Assembly (NCBI RefSeq): GCF_009362735.1
Contig: NZ_WHNP01000032.1
Span: 39,094-103,093 of the forward strand
Direction of reading: 5' to 3'
DNA from: Paraburkholderia franconis
GTDB lineage: Bacteria > Pseudomonadota > Gammaproteobacteria > Burkholderiales > Burkholderiaceae
DNA length: 64,000 nt
Shown: positions 59,692 through 64,000 of the stretch, piece after piece
How the letters are laid out: every line of letters begins with the position of its first letter
Position numbering within the stretch: the first letter of the stretch is position 1
Made by a program: the position numbers and the translations under genes
The notes under the pieces: model-generated
The model's input: only the letters and a program-made list of their open reading frames with translations
Told to the model about the DNA's origin: nothing
Database searches by the model: none

Positions 59692-62163
59692 ATGGCTACG
59701 TTGAAAAATCGATCACGCTTTCCGGTCTCCGCGCCGGTGGCTGCCTCGGGGTCAGCATTGGCGTCCCCTTCGACGTCCGCCCCGGTGAAGCAACACGCCG
59801 TCAACCCGATCGTCCTCGACGCCGCCGATGGCGCGCGAATCGAACTGTTCGTGCTGGCCGACGACATCATCCGCGTGCTGGTGCTGCCAAAGGGCGCGCT
59901 GCAAGGGCCGCGCACGTGGTCGATTGCGCCGGGCATCGAAGACGTGCCGCTCGAAGGGCGTGACCGGCGCGACATGAGCGGCTTCGCGCCCGTCGCGTTC
60001 CGTTTCGATAGCGATGCGGAGCGTGCTGTCGTCGAAACGGCACGCGTGCGCCTGACGGTCGCGCTGGACGGCGGCTTCTGCTCGTGGGAAATCGCGCGCG
60101 ACGGCAGTTGGCATCACGTAATGAACGACCGCAAGACCCAGGCGTACAACTTCGGCTGGTGGGACGAGCGCGTGTATCACTACGTCGAGAGACAGCGCGG
60201 CGAGATGTACGTCGGTCTCGGCGAGCGGGCAGGCGCGCTCGATCGTGCGAACCAGAGCTACGAGATGCGCAACATCGACGCGATGGGCTACAGCGCGCGC
60301 ACCACCGATCCGCTCTACAAGCACATCCCGTTCTACGTGACGTGGCAGCCGCAGACGTCGATGGGCTTCGGCCTCTTTTACGACACGCTCGCCGACTGCC
60401 GCTTCGACATGGGGCGCGAGCTCGACAACTATCACGGGCACTACCGGCATTTCGTCGCGGAGCACGGCGATCTCGACTATTACTTCATCGCGTCGGCGGA
60501 TACGCCGTTGCACGCGGTGCGCCGGTTCACGTGGCTGACGGGCCGGCCCGCGTGGATGCCGAAGTGGGGGCTCGGCTATTCCGGCTCGACGATGAGCTAC
60601 ACCGATGCGCCCGACGCGCAGCGCCGCATGGGCGAATTCATCGCGCGCTGCCGCGAGCACGATGTGCTGTGCGATTCGTTCCATCTGTCGTCGGGCTATA
60701 CGTCGATTGGCGCGAAGCGTTACGTATTCAACTGGAATCGCGAGAAGTTCCCGGATATCGAAGGCTTCGTGCAGGGCTATCTGCGCGAGGGCGTGCGGCT
60801 GTGCGCGAACATCAAGCCGTGTCTGCTGCAAGACCATCCGGCGTTCGACGAAGCCGCGCAAGCGGACCTGCTGATCGGGGCGCGCGACGGCGAGCCCGCA
60901 TGGGTGCAGTTCTGGGACGAGGTCGGCGCGTATCTCGACTTCACGAATCCCGCGACGATAGCCTGGTGGAAAGCGCGCGTGAAAGACAGCCTGCTGCGCT
61001 ATGGCATTGCATCGACGTGGAACGACAACAACGAGTTCGAGATCTGGACGCCGGATGCGATGGCGCACGGCTTCGGCCAGCCGTTCGCGGCGCGCGAAGC
61101 CAAGGTGTTGCAAACGCAATTGATGATGCGCGCGTCGCGTGACGCGCAACGCGAACATGCGCCGCACAAGCGGCCGTTTCTTGTGTCGCGCTCGGGCGGC
61201 GTTGGCATGCATCGTTATGTGCAGACCTGGTCCGGCGACAACTACACGTCGTGGGAAACGCTGCGCTACAACCTGAAGATGGGCTTGGGCCTCGCGATGT
61301 CAGGCGTGTCGAACAGCGGACACGACATCGGCGGATTCTCCGGTCCCGCGCCCACGCCGGAACTGCTGGTGCGCTGGGTCGCGTTCGGCATCTTCCTGCC
61401 GCGTTTCAGCATCCATTCGTGGAACGACGACGGCACGGTCAACGAACCGTGGATGTATCCCGAAGTGACGAGCCAGATCGCCGGTCTCATCAAGCTGCGT
61501 TATCGGCTCATCCCGTACCTGTACGAACTGCTGTGGCAATCGCACCGTTCTTACGAACCCGTGCTGCGTCCGATGTTCGCGGAGTTTCCGAACGATCCGC
61601 GCTGCCTCATCGATGGCGACGACATGATGCTCGGCGCGTCGCTGCTCGTTGCGCCTGGCGTCGAGCAAGGGCAGCGCGAGCGTGAAGTCTTGTTGCCGTC
61701 GGGCGCGTGTTGGGCGTCGTACTGGAGCGGCGAGGTATTCGATGGCGGACAGAGCGTCCGATTGCCCGCGCCGTTCGAACAGCCGGTGATGCTGCTGCGT
61801 GAAGGCTGTGTGATTCCGCTGAACATCGCGGAACAACATTTCGCGCAATCCGCCGACGAGCGTGCGTTCATCGCGCTGCCGGTTGCGGGCGTCGGCACGG
61901 CGCAAGGCGGCTGCATCGAAGACGACGGCGAAACGCAAGCGTGGCGCGAGGGCGCGCAAGGACGCTGGAACGTGGCGATAGCCAGCGACGCGAGCACGTT
62001 GCGCATTTCCGTCGAGCGCGAAGGGCAGATGCCGTTCGCGCAGCATGAGGTTCGACTCAGCGTGCCCGCGTCCGATACGCGCGAGGCCCAGTGTGCGAAC
62101 GGCGAAGTCATCGGCGATTCGGTCGCGGACGGCTGGCGGCATTTGACGCTGCGGCTTGCCTAA
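59692..62163 (+). CDS. Glycoside hydrolase family 31 enzyme
   Basis: An 823-residue retaining alpha-glycosidase. The GH31 nucleophile is Asp445 in TWNDNNEFEIW and the acid/base is probably Asp516 in QTWSGDNYTSW. The N-terminal beta-sandwich and the (beta/alpha)8 barrel with SGHDIGGFSG are present. No signal peptide is seen, so it is likely cytoplasmic and acts on imported sugars, consistent with the MFS gene 23 bases before it. Alpha-glucosidase, alpha-xylosidase or another specificity cannot be decided from the sequence alone. Confidence 0.9.
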   Translation: MATLKNRSRFPVSAPVAASGSALASPSTSAPVKQHAVNPIVLDAADGARIELFVLADDIIRVLVLPKGALQGPRTWSIAPGIEDVPLEGRDRRDMSGFAPVAFRFDSDAERAVVETARVRLTVALDGGFCSWEIARDGSWHHVMNDRKTQAYNFGWWDERVYHYVERQRGEMYVGLGERAGALDRANQSYEMRNIDAMGYSARTTDPLYKHIPFYVTWQPQTSMGFGLFYDTLADCRFDMGRELDNYHGHYRHFVAEHGDLDYYFIASADTPLHAVRRFTWLTGRPAWMPKWGLGYSGSTMSYTDAPDAQRRMGEFIARCREHDVLCDSFHLSSGYTSIGAKRYVFNWNREKFPDIEGFVQGYLREGVRLCANIKPCLLQDHPAFDEAAQADLLIGARDGEPAWVQFWDEVGAYLDFTNPATIAWWKARVKDSLLRYGIASTWNDNNEFEIWTPDAMAHGFGQPFAAREAKVLQTQLMMRASRDAQREHAPHKRPFLVSRSGGVGMHRYVQTWSGDNYTSWETLRYNLKMGLGLAMSGVSNSGHDIGGFSGPAPTPELLVRWVAFGIFLPRFSIHSWNDDGTVNEPWMYPEVTSQIAGLIKLRYRLIPYLYELLWQSHRSYEPVLRPMFAEFPNDPRCLIDGDDMMLGASLLVAPGVEQGQREREVLLPSGACWASYWSGEVFDGGQSVRLPAPFEQPVMLLREGCVIPLNIAEQHFAQSADERAFIALPVAGVGTAQGGCIEDDGETQAWREGAQGRWNVAIASDASTLRISVEREGQMPFAQHEVRLSVPASDTREAQCANGEVIGDSVADGWRHLTLRLA

Positions 62164-62279
62164 TGAATTGCACAACGCCACGCCTAATGAATCGCACAAC
62201 GCCACGCCTGATGAATCGTACAACGCCACGCCCAATGAACCGCGCAACGCATCGCCCAATGAATAAACGACTGGCCTGA
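62161..62279 (+). repeat. 24-bp tandem repeats overlapping the GH31 stop, encoding a repeat peptide
   Basis: Four units of 24 bases (62161-62184, 62185-62208, 62209-62232, 62233-62256) of the form TAATGAATCGCACAACGCCACGCC, plus a partial unit. The first TAA is the GH31 stop and overlaps an ATG (62163) in TAATG. That ATG opens a 38-codon frame encoding MNRTTPRL-type octapeptides, ending TGA at 62277-62279. Translation by re-initiation is possible but unproven. No ribosome site precedes it. Confidence 0.8.
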
Positions 62280-62318
62280 CCCACAGGTCCTATTTCCAAT
62301 CAGGGAGACTGACAAGCA

Positions 62319-63503
62319 ATGAATACTTCGAAGCGCACGCGCACGCGTGCATTGGCCCTCTCATGCCTGCTGATCGCAGGCGCCGTGCTCTCGACCGGGG
62401 CGTTCGCGCAGAGCAGCGTCACGCTGTACGGCGTCGTCGACAACGCGTTCAGCTACGTCAGCAACCAGCGCGGCCACGCGAACTTCTACATGAGCCAGGG
62501 CAACCTGCAGGCAAGCAAGTTCGGTCTTCTAGGGGCCGAAGATATCGGCGGCGGCACGAAAGTTATCTTCCGGCTCGAAAGCGGCTTCAACTCGCTGACG
62601 GGCGCGCAAAGCAGCGCGGGCCTCATTTTCAACCGGCAAGCGTACGTCGGCTTGAGCAACGACAAGTACGGCACGGTGACGCTCGGCCGCCAGTACACGC
62701 CGTACTTCAACATGGTCGGCGCGCTCGGTCCGACGGGCGTGCTGACGGGCGCAACGGGCGCGCATCCGGGCGATCTCGACGCGCTCGACACCACGCTGCG
62801 TTTCAACAACTCGATCACTTATATGTCGCCGAACATTGCCGGCCTGACTTTCGGCGCGCAGTACGGGCTGGGCGGCGTGCCGGGCAGCGTCACGAGCGGC
62901 AGCAATTTCAGCGCGGCACTGCGCTACGACTATCAGGCGTTCTCGGTCGCGGCGGGTTACGTGAAGTTGAAGGACATCGCGACGAGCCAGTCGCTCGGCA
63001 GCTTCGCGATCAATTCACCCGTCAACAACGGCTATGCGACAGCCAGCAGCACGCAGATGATCGCCGCAGCCGCCCGCTATAACTTCAACGATCTGATGAT
63101 CGGCGTGAACTACTCGAACGTGCAGTACGCGCCGGGCTCGCACTCGTTGTTCGCGAGCGAGGCGGTGTTCAACACGTATGGCGCGATTGCGACCTACCGC
63201 TTTACGCCGGCCGTGATCGCCGGCATCGGCTATAGCTACACGCGCGCGAGCAAGGCGAACGGAATCGACGATCCGGCGCAGTATCACCAGATTTCGCTGG
63301 AGCAGACTTACAACCTGTCGAAGCGCACGACGCTGTATGCGCTAGAGGCCTATCAGCTGGCGCGCGGCAAATCGCGGATCGCGTCGGGCTCGGGCACGAC
63401 GATCGCCGATGCCGTGGCCGTGGTCGGCGATTCGCAGAACACGACGCCGTCGTCGGGGCCGTCGCAGTTCGTCGGGATGGTGGGCATCCGACACGCGTTC
63501 TGA
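62319..63503 (+). CDS. Gram-negative trimeric porin
   Basis: A 394-residue general porin of the Burkholderiaceae type. The signal peptide ends STGAFA|QSS and is followed by VTLYGVVDNAFSYVS; strand motifs RQAYVGLSNDKYGTVTLGRQYTPYF and the C-terminal VGIRHAF with terminal Phe are characteristic. GGGAGAC lies 9 bases before the ATG. It follows the GH31 gene by 155 bases and could admit the sugar handled by that set. A second porin is broken at 16102-16710. Confidence 0.9.
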   Translation: MNTSKRTRTRALALSCLLIAGAVLSTGAFAQSSVTLYGVVDNAFSYVSNQRGHANFYMSQGNLQASKFGLLGAEDIGGGTKVIFRLESGFNSLTGAQSSAGLIFNRQAYVGLSNDKYGTVTLGRQYTPYFNMVGALGPTGVLTGATGAHPGDLDALDTTLRFNNSITYMSPNIAGLTFGAQYGLGGVPGSVTSGSNFSAALRYDYQAFSVAAGYVKLKDIATSQSLGSFAINSPVNNGYATASSTQMIAAAARYNFNDLMIGVNYSNVQYAPGSHSLFASEAVFNTYGAIATYRFTPAVIAGIGYSYTRASKANGIDDPAQYHQISLEQTYNLSKRTTLYALEAYQLARGKSRIASGSGTTIADAVAVVGDSQNTTPSSGPSQFVGMVGIRHAF

Positions 63504-63746
63504 CCGCGTTGTTTTTGGCGCGGCAATCGTTTGCGCCATTTGTCCAGCCGGGCGTCGCGAGATTGCGACGACCCGGCTTTTGTTTGTCCGCGTGCCGGGT
63601 GAGCGCGGTAGACTGCTGCGCGCAGCGGCGGGCGTGGGGCTTGAGATTCACGCACTGATGCGCAATGACGTGTCCGGCCAATTGCATAAAAACCTGTATG
63701 GATATAAGGGCTATCCACTTAGCGCCAAAATTCCACGCTGTGAAAT

Positions 63747-64000
63747 TCAGCCCTCACGGGGAGATTTTCGCGCGATCTGCCGGTAGGTGATGGGGTCTGT
63801 CTGAACGGCCTGTTCAAGCAGGCGGTAGAAAAGCAGGCCGCGGGAATGAGACGTGCGTCGGTTAAAGCGAAAGACGAACTCGTCGAGGTAATGGTCTAGG
63901 TGGGCCGGCTTGACCGCCCCTTGGTGCGTGCCGAGAAGCCAGCGCTTAAGCAGTGAAGCGACGCGATGGACGCCGGGTAACGGCACGTGCGCCGGAATGG
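63747..64000 (-). mobile_element. IS1595-type transposase, C-terminal part (runs off the right edge)
   Basis: The minus-strand frame is open to the window end, with the 5' part outside. It reads GVHRVASLLKRWLLGTHQGAV, LDHYLDEFVFRFNRRTSHSRGLLFYRLLEQAV, the C-terminal end of ISXO2/IS1595-like transposases. The stop is at 63747. A flanking AT-rich stretch (63690-63745) may hold the element's end. Completeness cannot be judged here. Confidence 0.8.

Overview
The window reads as chromosomal DNA of a Burkholderiaceae member, most like Paraburkholderia or Caballeronia. The basis is high G+C content, dense directional gene sets with ATGA overlaps, a DUF4148 protein, ESPR-type trimeric autotransporter, Burkholderia-type porins and a cobN/chlI/chlD-style cobaltochelatase. 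The genus is an inference. No rRNA, tRNA or CRISPR array was seen.

Layout. 1-4139 (+): the end of a peptide-type ABC importer, a three-subunit opine-oxidase-like dehydrogenase and an AraC regulator. 4180-12070 (-): a catabolic set with cupin, AstE/aspartoacylase-like deacylase, semialdehyde dehydrogenase, tartrate/malate-type dehydrogenase, Lrp regulator, class III aminotransferase, 2-hydroxyacid dehydrogenase and GNAT. It resembles an ectoine/diaminobutyrate degradation set without the ring hydrolase. 12.2-16.9 kb is a decayed strip: transposase remnant, broken CBS/BON gene, intact lrgAB, small exported proteins, a frameshifted porin fragment and an 86-bp tandem duplication. 16913-20403 holds a dimethylglycine/sarcosine dehydrogenase-like gene and a divergent DeoR regulator; 21171-21854 is an orphan response regulator.

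21885-48330 is a nearly complete cobalamin (B12) region in three blocks, with three cobalamin riboswitches. Block 1 (-) is cobA-cobE-cobO-cobB-bluB. Block 2 (+, divergent, own riboswitch) is cobW-cobN-chlI/chlD-like. Block 3 is cobG-cobH-cobI-cbiG/cobJ (-, riboswitch) divergent from cobL-cbiD-cobK-cobM (+). Blocks 2 and 3 are separated by a large trimeric autotransporter, an OmpA protein and a PilZ/YcgR protein. The gene content mixes aerobic CobG with CbiD and CbiG and has no CobF. The most striking signal is at 32619-32684. The ChlI-like AAA+ ORF ends in an A7 slippery run followed by a stop and a stable stem, and the von Willebrand (ChlD) half continues in the -1 frame. One gene therefore probably makes both the small and the medium chelatase subunit by programmed frameshifting.

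48386-56906: an SSS-family symporter with DUF3311 partner, MarC, a class II amidotransferase, a GAF-PAS-GGDEF-EAL protein whose GGDEF domain is interrupted by a 45-bp minisatellite, LysE, GST and small proteins. 57046-63503: tartronate-semialdehyde-reductase-like gene, MFS transporter, GH31 glycosidase and porin, suggesting a sugar or sugar-acid locus. The right edge enters an IS1595-type transposase.
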